Shown here: positions 35,894-43,988 of the stretch, piece after piece | Position numbering within the stretch: position 1 is the first letter of the stretch | Layout of the letters: the number at the start of each line of letters is the position of its first letter | Origin: Loktanella sp. IMCC34160 | GTDB taxonomy: Bacteria > Pseudomonadota > Alphaproteobacteria > Rhodobacterales > Rhodobacteraceae | Assembly: GCF_004145845.1 (NCBI RefSeq) | Contig: NZ_SELP01000001.1 | Location: forward strand, 186,001 to 250,000 | DNA length: 64,000 bases | Direction: 5' to 3' | Made by a program: the position numbers and the translations under genes | Notes under the pieces: generated by a model | Told to the model about the DNA's origin: nothing | Seen by the model: only the letters and a program-made list of their open reading frames with translations | Databases searched by the model: none

Positions 35894-36795
35894 GCGCCTT
35901 CAAGACCGGCGCGCGCCTCGTCCAGAATGCGCTGCGCCTCGGTTCCTTGCAGGCGTTGAATGTCGTCCTGATATTTCAACACCGCCCCCAGCGTGTCGGC
36001 GATGACCTCAGGCGAGAGGGCGACCACGTCGAGCGCCAGAAGGCATTTGGCCCAGTCGATGGTTTCGGCCACGCCGGGCCGTTTGAACAGGTCCTCGCCA
36101 CGCAGCCGCTGGACAAAGGCCACGACCTCGCGCGTCAATGCCTCGGCCGCTTCCGGGACGCGGGCGTGCAGGATTTCCATCTCGCGGTCGAAGGTGGGAT
36201 AGTCGACCCAGTGATACAGGCAGCGCCGTTTCAGCGCATCGTGCACCTCGCGCGTGCGGTTCGAGGTGAGGATGACGATGGGCGGTTCGGGGGCCTTGAT
36301 GGTGCCCAGTTCGGGGATGGTGACCTGAAAATCGGACAGGGCTTCCAAGAGGAACGCCTCGAACGGTTCGTCGGTGCGGTCAATCTCGTCGATCAGCAGG
36401 ACGGGCGCGCCTCCGGGCTGCGGGCGCATGGCCTGCAACAGGGGGCGTTCGATCAGGTAGTCTTCGGTGAACAGCTCGGCCCTGAGCAGGTCGCGGTCGG
36501 CGCCGCCTGCGGCCTCTGCCGTGCGGATGGCGATCATCTGTTCGGCGAAATTCCATTCGTAGACCGCGCTGGCCGCGTCCAGCCCTTCGTAGCATTGCAG
36601 CCGGATCAGACGCCGCCCCAGCGCCGCGGCGATGGCCTTGGCGATCTCGGTCTTGCCGGTGCCGGCCTCGCCCTCCAGAAACAGGGGCCGTCCGAGTTTC
36701 AGCGACAGGAACCCCACGGTGGCCAGTGCCCGCCCGCAGACATAGCCCTGCCCGGCGAGGAGGTTTTGCATGTCTTCGATGCTGTCGATGGTCAT
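35890..36795 (-). CDS. MoxR-family AAA+ ATPase, CoxD-like
   Basis: A 301-residue AAA+ chaperone-type ATPase. Walker A is [17 protein letters not shown], Walker [21 protein letters not shown], sensor 1 [19 protein letters not shown]. MoxR ATPases act with VWA proteins to remodel or activate target enzymes. The ATG at 36795 ([13 protein letters not shown]) has AAAGGGA ahead. It is translationally coupled to the VWA gene and lies 50 bp below the LysR stop. Confidence 0.9.
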   Translation of the reverse strand: MTIDSIEDMQNLLAGQGYVCGRALATVGFLSLKLGRPLFLEGEAGTGKTEIAKAIAAALGRRLIRLQCYEGLDAASAVYEWNFAEQMIAIRTAEAAGGADRDLLRAELFTEDYLIERPLLQAMRPQPGGAPVLLIDEIDRTDEPFEAFLLEALSDFQVTIPELGTIKAPEPPIVILTSNRTREVHDALKRRCLYHWVDYPTFDREMEILHARVPEAAEALTREVVAFVQRLRGEDLFKRPGVAETIDWAKCLLALDVVALSPEVIADTLGAVLKYQDDIQRLQGTEAQRILDEARAGLEGA

Positions 36796-36845
36796 GGCGG
36801 TCCCTTTGTCTGGCCCGGTTGATGCTGCATCTGCCGCCCGCGCGG

Positions 36846-37724
36846 TCAAGTGAGGCGAAAGTCGCAGATCCAGTCGCGGAAGGTCCGGAAGGCGGGAATG
36901 TCTTCGCTGCGGTCGGGCCAGGACAGCACATAGGGGGTTTCGGTCAGAAGCGACCGGGCCGAGGCGCGGGCCAGCGTCCCGGCAGAGAGGTCCTCACCGA
37001 TCAGAACCTCGGGCACCAGCGCCACCCCCATGCCCGCCCGCGCCGCGGCCAGCACCATGCCGAACTGTTCGAACCGGGCCCCGCGGGCGATGGTGATCGG
37101 GTCCAGCCCCGCGTCAAGGAACCAGTCCCGCCACAGGTTTGGCCGGGTCGCCTGCTGCAAGAGGGGCAGCCGTGCAAGGGCGGTGTCGCTGAGCGGTCCA
37201 TCGGGCAGAAGGCGGGGGGCGGCGACGGTGACAAGCCGTTCTTCGGCCAGCATCCGGGCGCGCGGGCCGGGCTGCCCCCGATGGATTGCGAAATCCTGCG
37301 GGGCGGTGGTGAAATCGACCGCGGCCAGCGTCGCGGACATGTCGAATGTGACCTGCGGCGCGACCTGCGCGAATTCGGCCAGCCGGGGCATCAGCCAGAC
37401 CGCGCCGAAGGTGGGCAGGCTGGCCAGCCGCAAAACGTCGCGATGCCCGCCGAAGGACATGACGGTCAGGGCGGTCTGGTCGAGGTCGGCAAGGATACGT
37501 TCGGCATCGCGCAACAGGGCGCGTCCGGCGTCCGACAGCACCAGCCGCCGCCGCACCCGGTGAAACAGCGCGACACCCAGTCGTGCCTCGAGCGTCGAGA
37601 GGGACCGGGAAATCGCGCTTTGGGTCAGCCCAAGTCCCTGCGCGGCATGCGTGGCGCTGCCGCTGCGGGCGGCGGCGGTGAAGGCCTCAAGCTCGGGCAG
37701 GGTGGGGGTGTAAGCGTGACGCAT
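36846..37724 (-). CDS. LysR-type regulator divergent from gcdH
   Basis: A ~292-residue transcription factor. The N-terminal helix-turn-helix is [20 protein letters not shown]...[22 protein letters not shown]; the rest is the LysR substrate domain, ending [20 protein letters not shown], in the GcvA style. Two starts are possible (37739 and 37724); 37724 is given because a T-N11-A palindrome overlaps the upstream ATG. Divergence from gcdH suggests control of glutaryl-CoA (lysine/tryptophan) breakdown, as in known LysR-gcdH pairs. Confidence 0.88.
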   Translation of the reverse strand: MRHAYTPTLPELEAFTAAARSGSATHAAQGLGLTQSAISRSLSTLEARLGVALFHRVRRRLVLSDAGRALLRDAERILADLDQTALTVMSFGGHRDVLRLASLPTFGAVWLMPRLAEFAQVAPQVTFDMSATLAAVDFTTAPQDFAIHRGQPGPRARMLAEERLVTVAAPRLLPDGPLSDTALARLPLLQQATRPNLWRDWFLDAGLDPITIARGARFEQFGMVLAAARAGMGVALVPEVLIGEDLSAGTLARASARSLLTETPYVLSWPDRSEDIPAFRTFRDWICDFRLT

Positions 37725-37738
37725 GATGGGGTAAATCA

Positions 37739-37751
37739 TGAGCAATACTCA
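37739..37751. promoter_or_regulatory. LysR-type box in the LysR/gcdH divergent gap
   Basis: TGAGCAATACTCA is a palindrome of the T-N11-A form (arms TGAG/CTCA, five-base centre; flanking A/T extend it to ATGAG/CTCAT). It lies ~82 bp before gcdH and just ahead of the LysR start, a usual place for a LysR autoregulatory site. Confidence 0.6.
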
Positions 37752-37832
37752 TCAACCCGTAAACCCTTATCATTTGAAATTGGTCCCCTTGGCGCGTATT
37801 CATGCGCAAACCTGCGAAAATGGAGTGACCCC

Positions 37833-39032
37833 ATGGCCAATGATGCCCCCGCCCTGTCGACCTTCTCGTGGGAAGATCCGTTCCTGCTTGAGGCGCAACT
37901 GACCGAAGACGAGCGGATGCTGCGCGATGCGGCCAAGGAATTTGCCCAATCGACCCTGCAACCAAAGGTGATCGAGGCCTATCGCAACGAAACCGTCGAT
38001 CCCGGTGTGTTTCAGGAGATGGGCGCGGCGGGGCTGCTGGGTGCGACCATCCCCGAGGAATTCGGCGGGCTGGGTGCGGGTTATGTCACCTATGGGCTGA
38101 TCGCCCGCGAGGTGGAGCGGGTCGACAGCGGATACCGGTCGATGATGTCGGTGCAATCCTCGCTGGTCATGTATCCCATTCATGCCTACGGCAGCGACGA
38201 GCAGAAGCAGAAATACCTGCCGGGGCTGGCCGCCGGGACGCTGATCGGCTGTTTCGGCCTGACCGAACCCGATGCGGGGTCTGATCCGGCGGGCATGAAG
38301 ACCACGGCAAAGAAGGTCGATGGTGGCTATGTGCTGAACGGGTCCAAGATGTGGATTTCGAACGCGCCGATCGCCGACGTTTTCGTGGTCTGGGCCAAGT
38401 CAGAGGCACATGGCGGCAAGATCCGCGGCTTTGTCCTTGAAAAGGGGATGAAGGGCCTGTCGGCGCCGAAGATCGGCGGCAAGCTGTCACTGCGCGCCTC
38501 TGTCACCGGCGAGATCGTGATGGACAACGTCGAGGTGCCGGAAAGCGCCATGTTCCCCGAGATCGAGGGGCTGAAAGGGCCGTTCGGCTGTTTGAACCGC
38601 GCCCGTTATGGCATTGCCTGGGGCGTGATGGGCGCGGCGGAGTTCTGCTGGCACGCGGCGTTGCAATACGGGCTGGACCGCAAGCAGTTCGGAAAGCCGC
38701 TGGCGCAGACCCAGATTTTCCAGCTGAAACTGGCGAACATGCAGACCGAGATCGCGCTGGGCCTTCAGGGCGCGCTGCGTCTGGGCCGGATGATGGACGA
38801 CGGCAGCGCCGCGCCCGAAGGCATCAGCCTGATGAAGCGCAACAACTGCGGCAAGGCGCTGGATATCGCGCGGATGGCGCGGGACATGCACGGCGGAAAC
38901 GGGATTTCGGAGGAATTTCAGGTGATCCGCCACATGGTCAACCTTGAGACGGTGAACACCTACGAGGGCACCCATGATGTGCACGCGCTGATCCTTGGAC
39001 GGTCGCAGACGGGACTGCAGGCCTTCTTCTGA
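37833..39032 (+). CDS. gcdH: Glutaryl-CoA dehydrogenase
   Basis: A 399-residue acyl-CoA dehydrogenase oxidising and decarboxylating glutaryl-CoA to crotonyl-CoA. FAD/substrate stretches are [16 protein letters not shown] and [17 protein letters not shown]; the catalytic Glu is in [15 protein letters not shown]. The N-terminal [19 protein letters not shown] is characteristic of glutaryl-CoA rather than short-chain enzymes. GGAG precedes the ATG. Crotonyl-CoA feeds the ethylmalonyl-CoA route represented further along. Confidence 0.92.
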   Translation: MANDAPALSTFSWEDPFLLEAQLTEDERMLRDAAKEFAQSTLQPKVIEAYRNETVDPGVFQEMGAAGLLGATIPEEFGGLGAGYVTYGLIAREVERVDSGYRSMMSVQSSLVMYPIHAYGSDEQKQKYLPGLAAGTLIGCFGLTEPDAGSDPAGMKTTAKKVDGGYVLNGSKMWISNAPIADVFVVWAKSEAHGGKIRGFVLEKGMKGLSAPKIGGKLSLRASVTGEIVMDNVEVPESAMFPEIEGLKGPFGCLNRARYGIAWGVMGAAEFCWHAALQYGLDRKQFGKPLAQTQIFQLKLANMQTEIALGLQGALRLGRMMDDGSAAPEGISLMKRNNCGKALDIARMARDMHGGNGISEEFQVIRHMVNLETVNTYEGTHDVHALILGRSQTGLQAFF

Positions 39033-39131
39033 TCGCTGTCGCAAAACGGGCTTTTGATTCGCCAAATTTCGCCTCAAAGTCTATCTAGGACGGGTGCAAA
39101 GGGTCGTGAACGGCCCGGTTTGGTGAGCAGT

Positions 39132-40052
39132 ATGAACGATATGATCACAGCCATTGGCGATGGATTCGCCGGTCTGGACGTCGAAGACTGGTTCAACGCC
39201 GTTGACGAACGCGCCGAGGAACTGGGGTATTTCGAACCCCTTGGCGCGGGGCTGGGTGTGGCGTTCATCGACGCCGGGCCCAAGCTGCTGGTCACGTTTG
39301 AAAACTTCGAACGGATCGCCCGCGCAAACAAGGCGCAGGTGCCGCTTGGCTTTACCCTTGCCCAATCCGAGGGGTGGTCGGTCCTGACCATTCTGGCCGA
39401 GTCCGATACGCCCTATCGTGAAGACCGCCTGTATCGCTATTTCGACAGGCTGGTGGATGACGGGTTCTTTGAAGATTTCGAGGATGTTTTGTTCTTTGGC
39501 GAACACCTCGCGGGCTATGCGGCGGCGGCCTATTCCGTTGCCGCGCCGGGGTGCCGGGTTCTGGCCCTGCGCCCGATCGCATCCGCCGACCCGTCGGTCA
39601 CGGGCTGGGATTCGCGGCTGAAGCCGTTGCGCCGGGCCTGCTTTACCGACCGGTACGGCTATGCGCCCGATATGCTGGAAGGGGCGGGGCAGGCGTGGAT
39701 TGCGGTTGATCCGGTGGAACAGTTTGACGCCATGCATGCGGCCCTGTTTCGGGCACGGCATGTCAGCCGCCTGTCCCTGCGCCGGTTGGGGGCCTTTACC
39801 GCCTTTACGCTGGACAGCATGGGCATCCTGCAACCGATGATCGCGGCGGCGATGGAGGGGAAGCTCGACAACCTAAGGATGGCGCAGCTGTATCGCGCGC
39901 GGCGCGACTCTGTCGCCTATCTGCGGCGGATGGTCAGCCGCCTTGCCGCCGTGGGGCCAAAGGCCCGGGCCCGCAAGGCCGCCGAAGCGGTGCTTGCCCT
40001 TGGGGATGACCCGCATGTGGCGCGGGCCCTGAGCCAGCTGCGCGAGGAATAA
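39132..40052 (+). CDS. Conserved Rhodobacterales protein, alpha/beta-hydrolase-like but apparently non-catalytic
   Basis: A 306-residue soluble protein. I recall close relatives being labelled phosphoadenosine phosphosulfate reductase in this order, but no PAPS-reductase motif (such as the C-terminal ECGLH) is visible. The middle (DVLFFGEHLAGYAAAAYSVAA) looks like the nucleophile-elbow region of an alpha/beta hydrolase with the nucleophile replaced (G-E-H-x-A-G). MHAALFRARHVSRLSLRRLG and LYRARRDSVAYLRRM follow. Function unknown. The start at 39132 is the first ATG followed by family-like sequence. Confidence 0.75.
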   Translation: MNDMITAIGDGFAGLDVEDWFNAVDERAEELGYFEPLGAGLGVAFIDAGPKLLVTFENFERIARANKAQVPLGFTLAQSEGWSVLTILAESDTPYREDRLYRYFDRLVDDGFFEDFEDVLFFGEHLAGYAAAAYSVAAPGCRVLALRPIASADPSVTGWDSRLKPLRRACFTDRYGYAPDMLEGAGQAWIAVDPVEQFDAMHAALFRARHVSRLSLRRLGAFTAFTLDSMGILQPMIAAAMEGKLDNLRMAQLYRARRDSVAYLRRMVSRLAAVGPKARARKAAEAVLALGDDPHVARALSQLREE

Positions 40053-40065
40053 TACCCGCGTCGGG

Positions 40066-40284
40066 TCAGATGTAATAAAGGTCGCGGAACACGTGGTGCG
40101 CGATGTCTTCGCGCTTGATCCCCTGGCGCTGCAATTCTTCATCAGACAGCGCCGAAAGTTCCTCGAACCGGTCGCGCCGTCCCTGAAGGCGGGCGGACTT
40201 TTCGACCACCGCGATGATGGCTTCGGCAAGGCGGGCGAGCGGCCGGGCGGGGCCGTAGGCGGAAAGGTCGGCGGCATAGGCCAT
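40066..40284 (-). CDS. DUF1127 protein
   Basis: A 72-residue Arg-rich protein. The C-terminal half (RRDRFEELSALSDEELQRQG, then IKREDIAHHVF) is the DUF1127 motif; some members of this family in Rhodobacter and Agrobacterium bind RNA or affect sRNA processing and phosphate use. The ATG at 40284 has AAAGGAC ahead. It is convergent with the preceding gene. Confidence 0.85.
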   Translation of the reverse strand: MAYAADLSAYGPARPLARLAEAIIAVVEKSARLQGRRDRFEELSALSDEELQRQGIKREDIAHHVFRDLYYI

Positions 40285-40391
40285 GGGGCTTGTCCTTTGG
40301 TCTTTGGCTTTCATCAAAGTTAGGACAGCATTGCTGACGTGAGTAGGCCCATATCCCGATAGCCGTCATGCGGGCGACGCATGGCGCGTGG

Positions 40392-41069
40392 TTAGAGAAC
40401 TTCGGAGAGCATGTCCGGATCGCGGATTTCGATCTTTTGCCGGGCCGAACGGACCGCGCCCCGCTTGGTCAGCCGGGTCATGGTGCGGCTGACCATTTCG
40501 CGGTTTGCCCCGATCGAGGCCGCGATTTCGGCATGGGTCGGGGCGCCTTCGATCAGGGCACCGGGCTTCAGGCAATCGCATTGGATCGCAAGGCGGATCA
40601 GATAGGAGCAGACCCGCTGTTCGATGGAATAGGTCGTCAGTTCCTGGGTCTTTTCGGTGAGGGTGCGGATGCGCGCGACAAGGTCGTTGATCACCCGGCT
40701 GCGCACCTCGGGGATCTTGTCGACGAGGGTCAGGAAGGCAGACTGCGGCAGGTGCAGCACCCGTGTCGGTGCCTTGGCATAGGCGGCAAGCGACCGGGGT
40801 TTGTTGTCGAAGGCCGACAATTCGCCCAGCATCGACCCGATGGGAAACCGGGTAAAGACGATCTCGCGCCCGTCTTCCGCCCAATAGACCGCCAGAAGCG
40901 CCCCGGAGAGAAGGAAGTAAACGTCGTGGCTGTCGTCTTCCTGCCCGAAGATGGATTGCCCGGCGTTGAAGGACTGTTCGCTCCAGCCCAGATCAAGGGG
41001 GTCAAGATCGGCGGCGCTGATCCCCCTGAACAGGGGCAGGTCGTAGGACAAAAGCTTGTCGGTGTTCAC
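40392..41069 (-). CDS. Crp/Fnr-family regulator, coupled to a cyclase gene
   Basis: A 225-residue regulator. The cyclic-nucleotide-binding fold covers ~20-130 (GQSIFGQEDDSHDVYFLLSG, FPIGSMLGELSAFDNKPRSL, where GELS plus the Arg resembles a nucleotide-binding cassette). The DNA-binding helix-turn-helix is THAEIAASIGANREMVSRTM. No FNR-type N-terminal Cys cluster is present. The GTG at 41069 is preferred because AAGGAG lies 9 bases ahead and it overlaps the cyclase stop as GTGA. A cyclase feeding a cyclic nucleotide to this protein is an attractive inference. Confidence 0.85.
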   Translation of the reverse strand: MNTDKLLSYDLPLFRGISAADLDPLDLGWSEQSFNAGQSIFGQEDDSHDVYFLLSGALLAVYWAEDGREIVFTRFPIGSMLGELSAFDNKPRSLAAYAKAPTRVLHLPQSAFLTLVDKIPEVRSRVINDLVARIRTLTEKTQELTTYSIEQRVCSYLIRLAIQCDCLKPGALIEGAPTHAEIAASIGANREMVSRTMTRLTKRGAVRSARQKIEIRDPDMLSEVL

Positions 41070-43975
41070 CGGGCGGCTCCTTCCCGGTCGGCAAGAAGCC
41101 GTTGTTCCCACAGCACCGCGCCCTGCGCGCGGGCCGCCGTCAGGCCGGTTTCGCGGGTCTCAGCGGCTTCGTCGGCCAATCCTGCGGCATCGCAATTGCG
41201 GGCGTGCAGTCGCAGGATTTCCGGATACCAGCACAGAAGGCGCGACGCGGCGCATTCCTTGGCCGCCTTGCGCGACATGGAGCAGGCGGTTTCGGTGTCG
41301 CCCGCGCGAGACAGGGCCTGTGCGTAGACCGCACTGAAGTAAGAGGCGCCGATCCCCGACCCGATCATGTCGAGCGTGTCCATCTGGGCCTTCATCGCGG
41401 CCCGGCCTTCGGCGCTGTCCTGCTGGGCTTCATCCATGATCCCCAGCCAGACCCGGCCAACGATCTGCCAGAACATCGCGCCTTGCGCGTCCGCTTCGGC
41501 GATGCCCTGTTGCAGTCGGGCAAGGGCCTTTTCCGTTTCACCGATATAGAACAGCGGGACCGCACCCCAGATCAGGGCGTAGGGGCGCATGACGGGGATG
41601 TTGAGAAGGTCCTGATGCCGGTCGGTTTCCTCGATCAGCGCGGGGACAACCTCGGGCGTGCCGCAGATCGCGCGGGCGACCGGTTCGAACATCTGCGCGG
41701 CGGCGAAGATATCCATGCCATAGCGGGTGATCATCACCCCATGCCGGGACAGATCGTACAGGTCGCGGATCACGGCGATATGGGTGAATTGTTCGGAAAA
41801 ATCACCGGCATAGAAGCATTTGCAGTTCTTGGCGGCGAGCGAGGCAAGCTGAACCTCGCTCATGTCGGTTTCGTTCGACCGTCCCTCGGCGACCTCTTCC
41901 AGCAGATCGCAGAAGGATTCCGAGCGGTCCATATCGCCCGCGATGATCGCGTGAGAAAAGCTGCCAAAGAGGGCCGGGGCGCTGTTGTGCGACGGCCGTC
42001 CCGAGGCCCGGGCGATGTTCAGGACCGATTCAAAGGCGTCGCGCACCGGCGCGGCAGCAAAGCCCTGCATCTGCATTAGCACCGAGCCGAGCGAGGTCTG
42101 GCAGGCGATTTCAAGGTCGGTGGTGTCGAGGTCCGGCGGCGCGGTCCGGCACAGGTCCAGCGCGGTTTCGGTATGGGCCTGCGCGTCGGCCATGGCGCCC
42201 TGCAACAAGGCAACCTGGCTGGCCTGAAGAAAGCCAAGGATTGCCGGGACAAAGGCCCGCGCGCGGGCGTGGTGTTCGGCGATCATCGCCGGGTCCTGCG
42301 CCGCGATTTCGGGGAAATGTTCCCCGAGAACGCTGGCAAGCCGGGCATGCAGCCCTTCGCGCGTGCGCCGCAGGATGCCGTGATAGGCGGCCTGATGCAG
42401 CAACGCATGCGAGAACATCCATTCATCCGGGCCGATCCTGTCGATCACCCCAAGCTCGGCGGCGGCGTCCAGACGGGCGGCCATGTCGCCGGTGTCCGCC
42501 TCGAGCAGGCCAAGCACATCCGAGCGGAAACGTCGGCCGATGATCGCCGCCGATTGCAGCAGGCCGCGCGCCGGGCCGGTGTTGTCGATCCGTTCGGCAA
42601 GCAGGTCCGTCAGGGTCGCCGGAACGCCGGTGTCCGTGGCCGCCGTGCCCCGTTTGAACAGCTGTTCCAGAAACAGGGGCACCCCGCCCGCCGTGTCGAT
42701 CAGGTGATCGGCGGTGTCAGAGTCAATCTTTCCGCCGCTCAGCACGGCGAGCAGTTGCCGGGCCTCGGTTTCGGACAGCGGCGACAGCGGCACAAGTTGC
42801 AGGCCGGTCAGGTCAAGGAACTGTTCCAGCTTCGGGTCGTCCCTGCTGGTCAGGATGATCCGTATCCTGTCGGCGTCGGGTGCCGAAAGGAAGGCCTGCA
42901 ACACCCCGAAGGACGCATTGTCGAGCCAGTGCAGGTCTTCGACGATGATCATCCCGCCGGTGATCGGCAGACTGGATCGGACCGCCTGCCAGAGGCTTTG
43001 TTCGATCAGGGATTTCAGCGCGGTGTTGGCCTTTTCCAGCAAGAGGCGCTGACCTTCGGGAAGCCCGAGGATCAGGGCAAGGGCCTGGCGGGCCTCGTCA
43101 GACAGGGTTGGAAAGGTCTTTTCGATCCCGGCATAGGTGGCGCCCGCGTCCTCGAGGCTTTCCCTGAGCCATTGGCGGAACGGGAAGTGGCTGGAATTGA
43201 GGTGCAGGCCGTCTCCGCCGATGATGCAGGTGCGGGTCGCCTCGGTCCCGATGGCACGGGTCAGAGCCGTCTTGCCAATCCCGGCTTCACCCCGGATCAG
43301 GCTGGGCCGGTCGGCGCCGCGCAGCAGGGACAGCTGTTCGGTCCTGCCAACGAAATCCGCCTTGCGGGACCATTTGTGCGGCTGCCGCTTGGGCCCGGCG
43401 CGGTAGACCGGCCGCGCCTCTGCAAATCCCTTCAGGGTCTGGGGCGGAAGGGATTCGATGTGAAACCCGTCGCGCAGGAGGGCGCGGGTTTCTTCGGCGA
43501 TCAGCACATCGCCGGGCGACCCCTTTTCCTGAATCCGGCTGGCAAGGGTGGTGACGACGCCAGTTGCGGCCGGGCGGCCCGTGGTGTCCTGTTCGGGCCG
43601 GGTTGCGACCTCCCCGGTGGCGACGCCCGCCCGCAGGATAACCGGTGCGTGCCCGCCCGGGGGCGGGGCAAGCGGCGCGACCGCCGCAATCGCGGCATCG
43701 ACGGCGCGCGGCGCGGCAAGTTCATCGGCGCTGTGCAGCCCAAAGCAGGCAACGACCCCGTCGCCAAGGTATTCCGTTACGGTCCCGCCCCGCGTCTCGA
43801 CGATGTCGCGGGTCCGGTCGTAATAGGCCTCGAGCCAGCCTTGCAGGTCTTCGGCATCCGTGCTGTTCGCCAATTGGCTGAAGCCGACGATATCCACGAA
43901 CACCACGGTGATCTGACGGCGCTCTCCGGTCGCCTCTTTCGGTTTTTCCCTCGTCCCGGTCACATCTTCCCCCAT
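41066..43975 (-). CDS. Class III nucleotide cyclase fused to AAA-type ATPase and helical repeats
   Basis: A 969-residue signalling protein. Residues ~20-190 are a cyclase-homology domain with both metal Asp positions (VVFVDIVGFS and YLGDGVVACFG); in the motif normally N-x-x-x-R the sequence is VTTLASRIQ, so the Asn is Thr while Arg stays. An ATPase domain follows with Walker A SLIRGEAGIGKTALTRA and Walker B GMIIVEDLHWLDNASF, then ~450 residues of TPR-like helices. The organisation resembles cyclase-ATPase sensors. It begins 13 bp after the oxidoreductase gene and overlaps the Crp gene by 4 bp. Confidence 0.87.
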   Translation of the reverse strand: MGEDVTGTREKPKEATGERRQITVVFVDIVGFSQLANSTDAEDLQGWLEAYYDRTRDIVETRGGTVTEYLGDGVVACFGLHSADELAAPRAVDAAIAAVAPLAPPPGGHAPVILRAGVATGEVATRPEQDTTGRPAATGVVTTLASRIQEKGSPGDVLIAEETRALLRDGFHIESLPPQTLKGFAEARPVYRAGPKRQPHKWSRKADFVGRTEQLSLLRGADRPSLIRGEAGIGKTALTRAIGTEATRTCIIGGDGLHLNSSHFPFRQWLRESLEDAGATYAGIEKTFPTLSDEARQALALILGLPEGQRLLLEKANTALKSLIEQSLWQAVRSSLPITGGMIIVEDLHWLDNASFGVLQAFLSAPDADRIRIILTSRDDPKLEQFLDLTGLQLVPLSPLSETEARQLLAVLSGGKIDSDTADHLIDTAGGVPLFLEQLFKRGTAATDTGVPATLTDLLAERIDNTGPARGLLQSAAIIGRRFRSDVLGLLEADTGDMAARLDAAAELGVIDRIGPDEWMFSHALLHQAAYHGILRRTREGLHARLASVLGEHFPEIAAQDPAMIAEHHARARAFVPAILGFLQASQVALLQGAMADAQAHTETALDLCRTAPPDLDTTDLEIACQTSLGSVLMQMQGFAAAPVRDAFESVLNIARASGRPSHNSAPALFGSFSHAIIAGDMDRSESFCDLLEEVAEGRSNETDMSEVQLASLAAKNCKCFYAGDFSEQFTHIAVIRDLYDLSRHGVMITRYGMDIFAAAQMFEPVARAICGTPEVVPALIEETDRHQDLLNIPVMRPYALIWGAVPLFYIGETEKALARLQQGIAEADAQGAMFWQIVGRVWLGIMDEAQQDSAEGRAAMKAQMDTLDMIGSGIGASYFSAVYAQALSRAGDTETACSMSRKAAKECAASRLLCWYPEILRLHARNCDAAGLADEAAETRETGLTAARAQGAVLWEQRLLADREGAAR

Positions 43976-43988
43976 ACGACCACTGACC

